A stretch of 64,000 nucleotides of DNA from Symbiodinium natans (GCA_905221605.1 CAJNDS010001335.1:1175938-1239937); one strand, 5' to 3'. Positions 34,601 through 39,012 are shown, counted from the stretch's first letter. Program-made: numbers and translations. Notes: generated by a model from the sequence alone, not told the origin.

Positions 34601-34950
34601 GGGGTATTCGGGTTCACGGTTTTAGGGATTTTGCCTTGAAGAGAGTGTAGGATTTGGTGCTGGTTTTGATTTAAGCTGTAGGTCGTTTAGGCCTTTCGGC
34701 CCTAAACCCTAGCGCAACAGGGTTCAGGGTGTAGGGTGTAGGGTTTAGGGATGCCCCCAAATCTCCAACCCGGCAGTTACATGCCTATAGTACCCCTAAA
34801 CCCTAAACCCTAAACCCTAAACCCTAAACCCTAAACCCTAAACCCTTGCCTTTGTGTCCCGAGGCATTTTCCATGTGCGTCATTTTCTTCTTCGCCTTCC
34901 GACTGCTGGGCGTCTTCATCCTTTGGCGAAAGAGCCGCTTCGTGCACTGA
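773..34950 (+). CDS. ABCG-family half-size ABC transporter gene, 3' part, 30 exons (5' end outside window)
   Basis: Membrane ATPase of the ABCG (White/PDR) family, which couples ATP hydrolysis to export of lipids, sterols or drugs; the substrate cannot be told from sequence. Seen in order: helical region before the signature, signature LSGGQQKR, D-loop DEPLSGLDS, H-loop TLHQPSSEIYDL, GEVVYQGP, NPADY, a linker, then the transmembrane domain with YGWLF, WGALS, a QNER element, KTLFEFP, WLMGLRANP, ALAPIAQIP, LRWVKWICPLYYG and a final hydrophobic segment before TGA. About 522 residues are recovered. A half transporter has roughly 600-700, and the missing part is the Walker A/Q-loop half of the ATPase domain, upstream of the window. 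All exons are on the plus strand and in order. Introns are about 120-4400 nt and rich in telomere-like repeats. Domain identity is secure; individual boundaries are ambiguous by the 2-6 bp junction repeats. The stretch before the D-loop (Walker B) is the weakest part. Confidence 0.87.
1309..1427. mobile_element. Inverted-repeat element, family G (copy 1)
   Basis: Ends CTACTCATTGCTAAGAACC and GGTTCCTAGGCAAATAGTAG; poly-T/poly-G in the right arm. Copies at 12592, 25197 and 43270; partial copies at 21863, 22137, 32720 and 49782. Confidence 0.82.
1428..1527 (-). repeat. CCCTAAA array, about 14 units
   Basis: Nearly perfect CCCTAAA run ending just upstream of ABCG exon 2 and starting right at the end of an inverted-repeat element (1309-1427). 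Confidence 0.95.
1550..1581 (+). CDS. ABCG exon 2: link to signature
   Basis: Encodes DSPVIVGGPLK, continuing LADLHLE in frame. Acceptor CCAG then G; donor GAGTCT (GA type). GAAG occurs at both ends of the next intron, so the exact cut is ambiguous but the join is not. Confidence 0.68.
1949..1997 (+). CDS. ABCG exon 3: ABC signature motif
   Basis: Encodes KGLSGGQQKRVAVGVE, a textbook ABC signature (LSGGQ) with the KRVAVGVE continuation typical of ABCG proteins. Acceptor CCGAG then G. The signature residues are intact, so nothing here suggests loss of ATP binding. Confidence 0.9.
2057..2266 (+). repeat. GCTTAGG variant array passing into TTTAGGG
   Basis: About twenty consecutive GCTTAGG units, then six TTTAGGG units. 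A single-base variant has been homogenised locally, which suggests slippage or unequal exchange rather than telomerase copying. Confidence 0.95.
2502..2616. mobile_element. Inverted-repeat element J, diverged
   Basis: Right arm GGGACCAGAATTTTGAGGAC, weaker left arm; CCCTAAA array begins straight after. Confidence 0.5.
2714..2731 (+). CDS. ABCG candidate micro-exon before Walker B
   Basis: Reads VDIEPA in frame between VAVGVE and DEPLSG. GAG is repeated at the junction with the previous exon and GATG at the junction with the next. This join leaves no hydrophobic Walker B strand before DE, so either the exon extends to 2743 or a further small exon is missing. Treat as tentative. Confidence 0.35.
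2777..2913 (+). repeat. TTTAGGG array with TTTTGGG end
   Basis: About 14 TTTAGGG units followed by four TTTTGGG units, ending at a dispersed repeat (2914-3010). Confidence 0.93.
2914..3010 (+). repeat. Dispersed repeat I (copy 1)
   Basis: GTATTTCTGTTTTTGGTGAG, TCCTTTTCAATATTGGTG and GGGTGTCCTTTTGGGGGTAC; its complement is at 57196-57310. Confidence 0.75.
3209..3416. mobile_element. Family C element, diverged, with a poly-C run
   Basis: CCTGGAGGTGCAGGGTACTT at the left and CCCATGAACCTCCAAG at the right; contains C(16) and two copies of a CCTCTAAGTAGG segment. Confidence 0.6.
3965..4310 (-). repeat. Degenerate CCCTAAA tract before the D-loop exon
   Basis: Long C/A-rich tract mixing CCCTAAA and CCCCAAA units, immediately upstream of the DEPLSGLDS exon. 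Confidence 0.93.
4332..4381 (+). CDS. ABCG exon: Walker B acidic pair and D-loop
   Basis: Encodes DEPLSGLDSYNAFTLM. The DE pair (catalytic glutamate) and D-loop SGLDS are as in active ABCG ATPases. Acceptor GTCGAG then GATGAG; donor GCTCGG (GC type), with GGC repeated at the next acceptor. Confidence 0.9.
4484..4571. mobile_element. Inverted-repeat element N
   Basis: CTACCCAAAGGCTCCTA and TAGGAGCCTTCGGGTAG, 17-bp arms with one mismatch. Confidence 0.75.
4699..4717 (+). mobile_element. Element M end fragment joined to repeats
   Basis: Exact 19-nt match to the left end of 14605-14713, continuing directly as TAAATCCTAAACCC. Confidence 0.6.
5628..5856. mobile_element. Inverted-repeat element, family C (copy 1) with family B nested
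   Basis: Ends GGAGGTTCATGGTACTTAGT and AATTAGTGCCATGAACC are inverted. A family B element (5656-5745) sits inside it. Confidence 0.75.
5656..5745. mobile_element. Inverted-repeat element, family B (nested copy)
   Basis: Arms ATTCTTACTAGCCCAGT and ACTGGGCTACTAAGAAT. Copies also at 8346 and 14087. Confidence 0.78.
5864..5911 (+). CDS. ABCG exon: strand before H-loop
   Basis: Encodes HTLNSLAQTGVPVVMT, equivalent to the ABCG segment (LxxLAxxGxTVVxT) leading to the switch histidine. The codon CGG is restored across the upstream GC-AG intron. Donor GCTGCT, GC type. Confidence 0.85.
6705..6786 (-). repeat. CCCTAAA array before the H-loop exon
   Basis: About 11 perfect units ending 17 nt before the acceptor of the H-loop exon. 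Confidence 0.95.
6804..6869 (+). CDS. ABCG exon: H-loop
   Basis: Encodes LHQPSSEIYDLIDDVIFLL. The switch histidine in LHQPSSE is intact and the following FDxxxLL-like segment is typical of ABCG. GCT is repeated at both ends of the upstream intron. Confidence 0.9.
8346..8413. mobile_element. Inverted-repeat element, family B
   Basis: TGGTAGCCCAGCGGTACCC at the left and ACTGGACTACCA at the right, 68 nt in all. Confidence 0.78.
8781..8940. mobile_element. Inverted-repeat element, family D-like ends
   Basis: GGGCCCCATGAAA at the left and TTTCATGGGGCCC at the right, 13-bp perfect arms about 130 nt apart. Confidence 0.6.
9381..9445 (+). CDS. ABCG exon: end of ATPase domain
   Basis: Encodes IKGEVVYQGPRTQLVNHFAQ and LG, matching the ABCG block G(R/E)VVYxGPxxxLVxHFxxLG. 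Joined in frame across a 2.5 kb intron. Donor GCGCCT, GC type. Confidence 0.9.
9683..9741 (+). CDS. ABCG exon: NPADY box
   Basis: Encodes FYCPQNHNPADYVMFLIQK. CPxxxNPADY/F is a diagnostic ABCG box just after the ATPase domain. GGC is repeated at both ends of the 237-nt upstream intron. Donor GTGGGT. Confidence 0.92.
10717..10756 (+). CDS. ABCG exon: linker
   Basis: Encodes ESDDTVAHMISNL in the charged linker between ATPase and membrane domains. AAGG is repeated at both ends of the upstream intron, and the frame continues from FLIQK. Confidence 0.6.
10770..11128 (+). repeat. TTTTGGGG array, then CTTAGGGG, then TTTAGGG
   Basis: About 28 copies of the octamer TTTTGGGG (the repeat known from Oxytricha-type ciliate telomeres), briefly interrupted near 10908-10945. 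Then come six CTTAGGGG units and seven TTTAGGG units. Open frames here are repeat read-through. Strong G-quadruplex potential on this strand. Confidence 0.95.
11413..11438 (+). CDS. ABCG small linker exon
   Basis: Encodes HTVMEHLG. Acceptor GTGCAG then G; donor GCCTAA (GC type). GGT is repeated at the upstream junction. Placed because it joins both neighbours in frame; no conserved motif. Confidence 0.45.
11956..12112 (+). mobile_element. Family D element with CA microsatellite
   Basis: Shares TAAGGGTAG..TTCATGGTCCCTTA, CTCCTTCAAAGGGTCT and GTATATAAG..AAGGGGTCCCC with the other family D copies; a (CA)9 run lies inside. Confidence 0.65.
12038..12057. repeat. (CA)n microsatellite
   Basis: About nine CA units inside a family D copy. 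Confidence 0.95.
12232..12450 (-). repeat. CCCTAAA array, about 28 units
   Basis: One of the longest near-perfect arrays in the window; ends just before an ABCG linker exon (12458). Confidence 0.96.
12458..12511 (+). CDS. ABCG linker exon
   Basis: Encodes DFKGIRASLGAQSHGVVK, similar in kind to the ABCG linker segment with YKEIRxSL. Flanked upstream by a long CCCTAAA array and downstream by TTTAGGG. Donor GTTTCA. Confidence 0.6.
12592..12706. mobile_element. Inverted-repeat element, family G (copy 2)
   Basis: CTGCTAATTGCTTAAGAACC and GGTTCCTAAGCAAACAGTAG at its ends; interior ATATAGGGAATATAG. Confidence 0.82.
13355..13723. mobile_element. Family D element pair around a TAT microsatellite
   Basis: Left arm GTACTTTCTAAGGGTAGTTG, right arm the inverse (CACCCTTAGATACTTTC). 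Two diverged family D copies face each other with a (TAT)n run between. A 100-codon Tyr-rich frame here is an artefact of that run. Confidence 0.65.
13412..13503. repeat. (TAT)n microsatellite
   Basis: TTA/TAT trinucleotide run with a few interruptions. Confidence 0.95.
13874..13914 (+). CDS. ABCG linker exon
   Basis: Encodes EIISVPKLFAPEA. Acceptor GGCAG then GAG; donor GAGTCT (GA type). AGGAG is repeated at the next acceptor, giving an in-frame join. Confidence 0.5.
14087..14206. mobile_element. Inverted-repeat element, family B
   Basis: GCTTGGTAGCCC at the left and GGGGCTACCAAG at the right; inner TACCCTTTACCC shared with the other copies. Confidence 0.78.
14605..14713. mobile_element. 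Inverted-repeat element M
   Basis: AGGATGCCCAGTAGTGCCC at the left and TGGGTTACTGAGCATCCT at the right; interior runs of T and A. Related interiors at 36765-36812 and 41848-41935. Confidence 0.72.
14833..14871 (+). CDS. ABCG linker exon
   Basis: In the joined frame reads AALTRTLRPAA. Another frame is also open (ESSTDEDLASSGK); I chose the one that joins both neighbours through AGGAG and AGGC repeats. Donor GCTGCT. Confidence 0.45.
15000..15132 (+). mobile_element. Family D element
   Basis: CTAAGGTAGTTATATGGGCC, GTGGTCCCTTACCTCC, GGGTTCTGAAGTACGGGCC, then TATATAAGGGGTCCCC. Best copy in the window, with 39013. Confidence 0.75.
15241..15277 (+). CDS. ABCG linker exon
   Basis: Encodes RPGAIAAFGVRK. 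Acceptor CTCAG then G. The downstream boundary is uncertain because GCGAAAG is present at both intron ends. Confidence 0.45.
15523..15569 (+). CDS. ABCG exon: amphipathic helix before TM1
   Basis: Encodes RNCLQAQMALIKRHG, matching the QxxxLxKR connecting helix that precedes TM1 in ABCG proteins. Two acceptors six bases apart are both in frame. Donor GGCC/GCCG. Confidence 0.65.
15949..15993 (+). CDS. ABCG exon: (R)DP segment before TM1
   Basis: Encodes QIWVDPMNAQPRFRG. It aligns with the ABCG WRDPMxxxxRxxxx segment. When joined to the next exon, the distance from DP to the TM1 glycine is 18 residues, as in a typical ABCG protein. Donor GCTACA (GC type). Confidence 0.75.
17984..18065 (+). CDS. 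ABCG exon: TM1
   Basis: Encodes NLMVSLVYGWLFLGAGKQDY, equivalent to TM1 and the following loop (LxxGxLFxxxxxxQxD). Acceptor CCAAG then G; donor GCTTCG, with GGC repeated at the next acceptor. Confidence 0.88.
18408..18487 (+). repeat. TTTAGGG array
   Basis: About 11 perfect units within the 4.4 kb ABCG intron. Confidence 0.95.
19360..20267 (+). repeat. Cluster of TTTAGGG arrays
   Basis: Five TTTAGGG-strand tracts separated by 60-120 nt islands, all in the same orientation, within the 4.4 kb ABCG intron. Includes a GGGTTGA sub-array near 19857-19900. Confidence 0.9.
21321..21417. mobile_element. Weak inverted-repeat element
   Basis: CCCAATGAGCCCCATAAGGAATA against TATTCCTTAATTAAGGGG..CTGGG; AT-rich interior. 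No second copy found. Confidence 0.45.
21468..21585. mobile_element. Inverted-repeat element, family A (copy 1)
   Basis: About 45-nt terminal inverted repeats. The core GGGATGTTCCCCCTT and its complement lie at the two ends, extended outward by CATGCATG. Short loop, no ORF. MITE- or introner-like. Other copies: 24583, 43311, 60315 and a half copy at 61217. Confidence 0.85.
21863..21934. mobile_element. Family G right half
   Basis: Ends GGGTTCTTGGGCAACTAGTAG next to a TTTAGGG tract; left half absent. Confidence 0.6.
22137..22290. mobile_element. Family G left part, cut before a telomere-like array
   Basis: Begins CTACTAGTTGCTTAAGAAG; the right end is lost at GCGGGGGGTAGCC where repeats start (22295). 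Confidence 0.6.
22296..22475 (+). repeat. Octamer arrays TTAGGGGT and TTAGGGCT
   Basis: Blocks of 8-mer units alternate between two variants, ending at the acceptor of the TM2 exon (22475). Confidence 0.94.
22475..22587 (+). CDS. ABCG exon: TM2 and QNER element
   Basis: Encodes VHWGALSIIAINAMMGSITW, then a TVFQNER element. It matches ABCG TM2 (RxGALFFxxxNxMF) followed by F..ERpvf.RE. This is the longest exon (113 nt). Its upstream intron (4.4 kb) is the longest in the gene. Donor GTTTAG. Confidence 0.92.
22700..23340. other. Intronic stretch without telomere-like repeats
   Basis: Ordinary-composition sequence inside the ABCG intron 22588-23369. It has a local direct duplication: ACAAGAGAGGAA..TTCTTGATCCA occurs at 23239-23264 and again at 23302-23326. 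No gene recognised. Confidence 0.6.
23370..23414 (+). CDS. ABCG exon: RE...YRxSAYF equivalent
   Basis: Encodes EASSGYYSRFAYFTS, which joined to the previous exon gives LAREASSGYYSRFAYF, the counterpart of fLREHaxGmYrlsAYFla. Donor GAATCT (GA type); GAA is repeated at the next acceptor. Confidence 0.92.
23797..23827 (+). CDS. ABCG exon: KTLxExP motif
   Basis: Encodes KTLFEFPAPW, the ABCG aKtlaElP motif starting TM3. It joins YFTS in frame. The 3' boundary lies within CTGC, which also occurs at the next acceptor. Confidence 0.9.
24583..24681. mobile_element. Inverted-repeat element, family A (copy 2)
   Basis: Ends GGGATGTTCCCCCTT, followed by an arm ACTAACAGTCCTTAAT matched by ATTAAGGACTGTTAGT. 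About 99 nt. Confidence 0.88.
24923..24964 (+). CDS. ABCG exon: TM3
   Basis: Encodes LQVVGFTNVVSILT, hydrophobic, between the ExP motif and WLMGL. CTGC is repeated at the upstream junction and GTC at the downstream one. The base after AG is C, an exception to AG|G. Confidence 0.85.
25087..25164 (+). CDS. ABCG exon: TM3-TM4
   Basis: Encodes VKWLMGLRANPVILICASWL, matching vYwmvGLrpnpxxFl. Only 122 nt separate it from the previous exon, the shortest intron found. Donor GAGATA (GA type), with GGAG shared with the next acceptor. Confidence 0.92.
25197..25323. mobile_element. Inverted-repeat element, family G (copy 3)
   Basis: CTACTATTTACTTAAGG at the left and GGGGTTCTTACGCAAATAGC at the right. 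Confidence 0.8.
25558..25650 (-). repeat. Poly-C with TCCCC interruptions
   Basis: About 90 nt of C with scattered T and G. The Gly-rich minus-strand frame across it is an artefact. Confidence 0.95.
25795..25845 (+). CDS. ABCG exon: TM4
   Basis: Encodes ELMLLSVASSSMVACLS, the counterpart of the AxSlGxxisalsp segment. Flanked upstream by CCCTAAA and downstream by TTTAGGG. Donor GCCCAG (GC type). Confidence 0.88.
27753..27819 (+). CDS. ABCG exon: TM5
   Basis: Encodes ANTSDQAYALAPIAQIPQFA, matching AxxlAPxxxxpxxlFsGf of ABCG proteins. Acceptor GGGAG then GCG; donor GCTTGT (GC type). Confidence 0.9.
28083..28110 (+). CDS. ABCG candidate micro-exon after TM5
   Basis: Reads GFGVETENA and fills the gap between FAFAG and PLSLRW in frame. 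AGGCTT is repeated at both ends of the upstream intron. The 3' boundary has no GT, GC or GA, so this is tentative. Confidence 0.4.
28819..28883 (+). mobile_element. Family D left part
   Basis: CTAAAGGAAGTTATAGACATGG then GGCCCCTTACCTTCTTGAAAG; the rest is missing. Further fragments: 3469-3520, 12707-12745, 40700-40785. Confidence 0.6.
29659..29732 (+). CDS. ABCG exon: IPxWLRW.xyxSPxxYG equivalent
   Basis: Encodes PLSLRWVKWICPLYYGMVMM, matching IPxwlrWlywiSPfrYgfeal of ABCG proteins. Acceptor GTCAG then G. The 3' boundary is ambiguous within GACG, shared with the next exon. Confidence 0.92.
30035..30063 (+). CDS. ABCG small exon: extracellular loop
   Basis: Reads GDVVAGRHQ between the YYG segment and EFADVF; AGG is repeated at the downstream junction. 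In-frame with both neighbours, but too short for independent support. Confidence 0.5.
31339..31401 (+). CDS. ABCG exon: before TM6
   Basis: Encodes EFADVFSDYKDCKESLLHLA and V, the acidic/aromatic stretch leading into the last TM helix. Acceptor TCCCAG then GAG; donor GTTTAG. Confidence 0.85.
31568..31616 (-). repeat. Inverted copy of the intron start after the KTLxExP-preceding exon
   Basis: Matches the reverse complement of 23422-23470 with a few mismatches, including GCATGCCAATCTCCGCT. The source lies 8 nt inside the intron that follows exon 23370-23414. Confidence 0.8.
31655..31680 (+). repeat. Poly-G run
   Basis: About 26 consecutive G. Similar runs: 30640-30655, 32957-32974, 63464-63492; poly-C at 83-109, 20468-20489, 46294-46319 and 37258-37275. 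Confidence 0.95.
32720..32741. mobile_element. Family G end fragment joined to CCCTAAA-like repeats
   Basis: TAGTATAATTGCTTAAGAACC, then directly CTAAACCCC. Confidence 0.5.
33259..33377 (-). mobile_element. Family D element, reverse orientation
   Basis: Reverse complement carries GATGTGGTACCTTCTTTAAA and TATGGGCCCTTGGGTAG, as in the other copies. Confidence 0.7.
33540..33680 (-). repeat. CCCTAAA array, about 18 units
   Basis: Perfect units passing into CCCCTAAA octamers at the right end. Confidence 0.95.
34494..34570 (+). repeat. TTTAGGG array
   Basis: About 11 units in the last ABCG intron. Confidence 0.94.
34864..34950 (+). CDS. ABCG terminal exon: TM6 and stop
   Basis: Encodes AFSMCVIFFFAFRLLGVFIL then WRKSRFVH and TGA at 34948-34950. 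A hydrophobic helix followed by a short basic tail is the usual ABCG C-terminus. Joined directly to the previous exon it forms one continuous helix across a 3.5 kb intron. Confidence 0.93.
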   Translation, partial: AFSMCVIFFFAFRLLGVFILWRKSRFVH

Positions 34951-34960
34951 CGGGCGCGGT

Positions 34961-35100
34961 ACCCTAAACCCTAAACCCTAAACCCTAAACCCTAAACCCT
35001 AAACCCTAAACCCTAAACCCTAAACCCTAAACCCTAAACCCTAACCCCTAAACCCTAACCCCTAAGCCCTAAACCCTAAGCCCTAAACCCTAAACCGCAG
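34961..35100 (-). repeat. CCCTAAA array after the ABCG stop codon
   Basis: About 18 units beginning 11 nt after the TGA at 34948-34950, so the 3' UTR would contain or end in telomere-like repeats. No poly(A) signal was recognised. Confidence 0.94.
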
Positions 35101-35659
35101 CTGCCGACTCGGGGGGCCCAGGTGCGAAGAGGGTTTAGATTAGGCCGAATGATTCGGTGTTTGGCGGAGTTCAGGGGTGGACGCAAGAGTAGTATAGGGA
35201 TTAGGGTTTAGGGTTTAGGGTTTAGGGCTTGGGGTTTAGGGTTTGGGCCTTGGGGGTTTTTTCTCAGCCAGTAAGTAACTCCCTAGACCCCGAAACCCTC
35301 ATTAAACCCCTAAACCCTAACAAGCCCCGCGGAGCATGGGCTTGGTCCAGGCAATTAGGGTAGTTTTGGGGGGAGGGGAGGTGGTTCAGGATAAGGGTTG
35401 AGGGTTTCAGGTTTAGGGCCCTAGTGCTCCAGGGCCCTAAACCCTAAACCCTAAACCCTAAACCCTAAACCCGATCGCAGAATTTCAGGGATTCCGTGAT
35501 TCCGGTTGCTGGGCTTCGGGATGTTCAGGGGTCAGAGGGGTTCGGTTGGCCAGAGGGTTCTGGGCTGGAATAGGGTTTAGGGTTTAGGGTTTAGGGTTTA
35601 GGGTTCAGGGTTTAGGGTTTAGGGTTTAGGGTTTAGGGTTGCGGATCAAGGGGATTAAG

Positions 35660-35739
35660 GTTCACCTCCATGCCGTCGAGGGGGCAGATGTGGACTCAAT
35701 CTCTTTTTGTGCGGTCGAGACAATGATGCTGGCCAGCAG
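35660..35739 (+). CDS. Exon-like island
   Basis: Reads VHLHAVEGADVDSISFCAVE then TMMLAS, open, with acceptor TTAAG then G and donor GCAGGC. Not joined to other exons. It lies between the two recognised genes. Confidence 0.35.
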
Positions 35740-35834
35740 GCAGGCGCAGCGCCCCTAACACCCTAAACCCTAAACCCTAAACCTAAACCCTAAGCCCTAA
35801 GCCCTCAGCCCTCAGCCCTAAGCCCGATCGCCTG

Positions 35835-36018
35835 CTTGCAGGTTCATGGTATTTACTAGCCAAAATGAAGCTGTACTGAAAACCCAGTTGCAAGCCCCTT
35901 AAGTGCCCTAATAGGGTGATAAGTACAGTTATGCGTACAGTTGTTTAGGGTTTAGGGTTTAGGGTTTAGGGTTTAGGGTTTAGGGTTTAGGGTTTAACAA
36001 GTGCCATGAACCTCCAAG
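35835..36018. mobile_element. Family C element carrying an internal TTTAGGG array
   Basis: Ends CTTGCAGGTTCATGG and CCATGAACCTCCAAG. Seven TTTAGGG units (35943-35995) interrupt the right part at the point where the copy at 5628 reads TATAATTGGTTAATTAG. Confidence 0.8.
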
Positions 36019-36077
36019 TATGCGCACCTAGACCTGAGACCCGAGGAGTGAAAAAAAACACACAGAACCTTCAGTCC

Positions 36078-36188
36078 TTTGCGGTACTTTACCGTAACTT
36101 TAGATCCTTACCCTTTTTGGGTTTATTGGGTTTCTGAATAAGGCTGCTAAAAGTTTAATTTTTAGCTACCCTCCTGAGTGCAGCCAAG
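36078..36188 (+). repeat. Repeat K (copy 1)
   Basis: About 110 nt, almost identical to 38879-38989 (for example GGTACTTTACCGTAACTTTA and CTACCCTCCTGAGTGCAGCC). Confidence 0.88.
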
Positions 36189-38539
36189 AGTCAAGCAGCT
36201 TCAAGCTTGGGGGTTTCAGGGTTTGCGATCTAGGTTCTTGTTTGCCGGCGGCTAGCATTTCGGATTTAGGGTATAGGGTTCAGGGGTTAGGGTTTAGGCT
36301 TTGGGGTCTAGGTTCTTTGGCTGGTAGGGGCTTTGGGGTTTGAGGCCCTGGAGTCTAGACTCTTTTGCCACTTAAAACGTCTTGTGATAGGCGACGCGCG
36401 TGTCTCGACAGATTTGCAAGAGTGCCTACTCCGGCCGCGGCCGCGGCAGCAGCCTTCTGTCAACCTCCTCGGGGAGGGCCGCTCGGTCTGAATCGGGGGT
36501 TTGATTTTGTCAAAAACCCAAACCCCTAAACCCGAAACCCGAAACCCTAAACCACCTTTGGCCAGTGTGCTCTCTGTGGGAGACTGCTCGTGACCGTGAT
36601 GGAGTGCCTCGAAAAATCCCAATGGGCGCGCCGGCATTGAACATTCTCATGCTAACAGGGTTTAGGTTTTAGGGTTTAAAGTCTAGGACCCAGAGTAGAT
36701 TTTATTACGTTTTGTTTTTTTTTTTTTGGGGGAGGGGGGGGGGAAGGGGGGCTTAGGTTCCTTTATAAACCCAAATCAGGGTACCCTTTCTATTCCTAGG
36801 CTTCTAGGCAATTACTTTCCTTAGTGAAATTAACACGCAAGACAAATACCCTCACAATTTAGTGCAACCGTTTGGGGGAATGACTTTCAAAGTCAAGAAC
36901 CAGTAGAGTGTTGATGTTATGGCATAGTGCGTACAGCCGAGGGCCACGGCTGAATGTGCCCTGAAAGAAAAAAACGCACCTTTGTCAAGCAGGGGCTTCT
37001 CAGCGCCCTAAGCGCCAAACCTTAAACTCTAAACCCCACAGCCAAAACCCTAAACCCAAAACCCCAAACCCAAAACCATCCGCAAGAATGCCCTCAAGTA
37101 ATCCCCTCGGGTGCAAGGTTGGACCCCCCCTCACTCCCTCCACAACGAAGAGAACAGACACCGCCACAGACTCTACGGGCGAAGCGCAATGCCTCCGACA
37201 GCTCTGGAGCTGTCCTCATTGTAGCCAGGCATGGACATGTCTCAAACTTCGAGGGACCCCCCCCCCCCCCCCCCCAAAAAAAAAAAAAAGAAAAACAAAA
37301 AGAGCAGCCATTATAACACTTAAGTAAATTAGGGTTTAGGATGTAGGGTTTCTAGGGTTTAGGGCAGTGTAGGGTTTAGGGTCTGGGGTCCAGGGTTTAG
37401 GGTTTTCGGTTTAGGGTTTATCAAGATTTAGGCCGAACCTACAACCCTAAGTCCCAGAGCCCTGATGTTTCAGTCTCACCTGGCCTTGTGGGCACAATCA
37501 CAGGACACCCTTGATGGGGTCAGGGTTGAGTTCAAGGGGTGCAGGCTTCAGGGTTTAGGGTTTCGGGTTTAGGGTTTAGAGGGTTTGAGGTGTAGGGTAT
37601 TTTTGTTTGGGCTTCGGCCTCGGAATAGTCCAGAAAAGAAGCGTCCTACTCTCCCATGTCAAAGGATGCCTTTCTTGAGACATGACCGCATCCCATTGCA
37701 GAAAAGCATGCCGGGATGATTGAATTAATTTCGACTCTTGACGATCCCGACCCCCCTGGAGCGATCTAGCCTTGTAGAGATAGATGTGTAAACGTAAGCG
37801 CCCGGATATGGTAGAGTTCAAGGTCCAGGATTTCTGAGCCCCTATATACCTTGTAAATACCCTGAACCCGAAACCATAAACCCCAAACCCTAAGCCCTAA
37901 ACCCTAAGCCTGCTAGTTACATGAACGACCCTTTGCATCTTAAGAACTCGAAGGCCTATAAGTCCCTAACCCGCAGCCTTAGCTGAGCTCTTTAAGGTCT
38001 AGGGTTCAGGGGGTGTAGTTCCCAAAGGTTAACCTTCGTCATCGAGCAGCCACCAGATAGTCTAGCACCACTCGCACTAAGGCAGCTCGATTTAGGGTTT
38101 AGGGTTTAGGGTTTGGGGCTTAGGGTTTAGGGTTCAGGGTTCAGAGGTTCTAGGTCCTCAACGACATGATCACTGTTGTGTTGCGGGTGCGAAATGCTGC
38201 GAAAGCCTAAGCACGAGAGCCCAATCGCGAAGCCTCAAACCAAAAACTGCAGCCGAAACCCTAAACCCTAAACCCTAAACCCTAAACCCTAAACCCTAAA
38301 CCCTAAACCCTAAACCCTAAACCCTAAACCTTAAGCCCGAGTTACAGGGTGTGCAGGGGAGGGCTGAGGACCCGAGGACTACCGCACAGTATCCAGCTAA
38401 AGTTCGCGTCATGTAACCCATACTTACTAGAACCCCTAGGCTTTAGGGTTTAGGCTTTAGGGTTTAAGGTGGCAGAATATGGGGTTTCAGGTGTTAGGTT
38501 TCGGGCTTCGGGCTAGTGTTTGGCAGGCAATGATGTGCA

Positions 38540-38617
38540 GTCTCTCAGAGTAGCAAGGAGCTGTACCCAGTCCCCCTCGTAGCAGTCTGTGGTCGTTCCA
38601 TTCATCAGGGTGCTCCA
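38540..38617 (+). CDS. Exon-like island
   Basis: Reads ELYPVPLVAVCGRSIHQ after AGCAAG then GAG. Open but unjoined, product unknown. Confidence 0.27.
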
Positions 38618-38878
38618 CAGCTTTGCACCCCCAAGTTAGCCCCTGAACCCTTGGAACCTAAACCCTAAGCCCTAAACCCTAAACCCTAAACCCTGAACCC
38701 TAAATAGTCCAAAACCCTAAATGCCCAAAAGGTTGCAGGCTGAGGGCAGAACAAAGTGCCTGCAAGCACCAACGCGCTTATGAGAAATGTCCAGCCCGCT
38801 GCACGCGTTTCAAGCGAGCTGCGCGGGCTTCGATCAAAATCGGTGGCATGCCAGGTTTCGGGTTCGGGTTCGGTCTAA

Positions 38879-38989
38879 ACTTTGTGGTACTTTACCGTAA
38901 CTTTAGATCCTTACCCTTTTTGGGTTTATGGTTTCTTAATCAGGCTGCTAAAAGTTTAATTTTTAGCTACCCTCCTGAGTGCAGCCAAG
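38879..38989 (+). repeat. Repeat K (copy 2)
   Basis: Same orientation as copy 1, 2.8 kb away; family D element follows about 20 nt after it. Confidence 0.88.
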
Positions 38990-39012
38990 TAAAGGGTAGT
39001 TTCATCGGTCTA

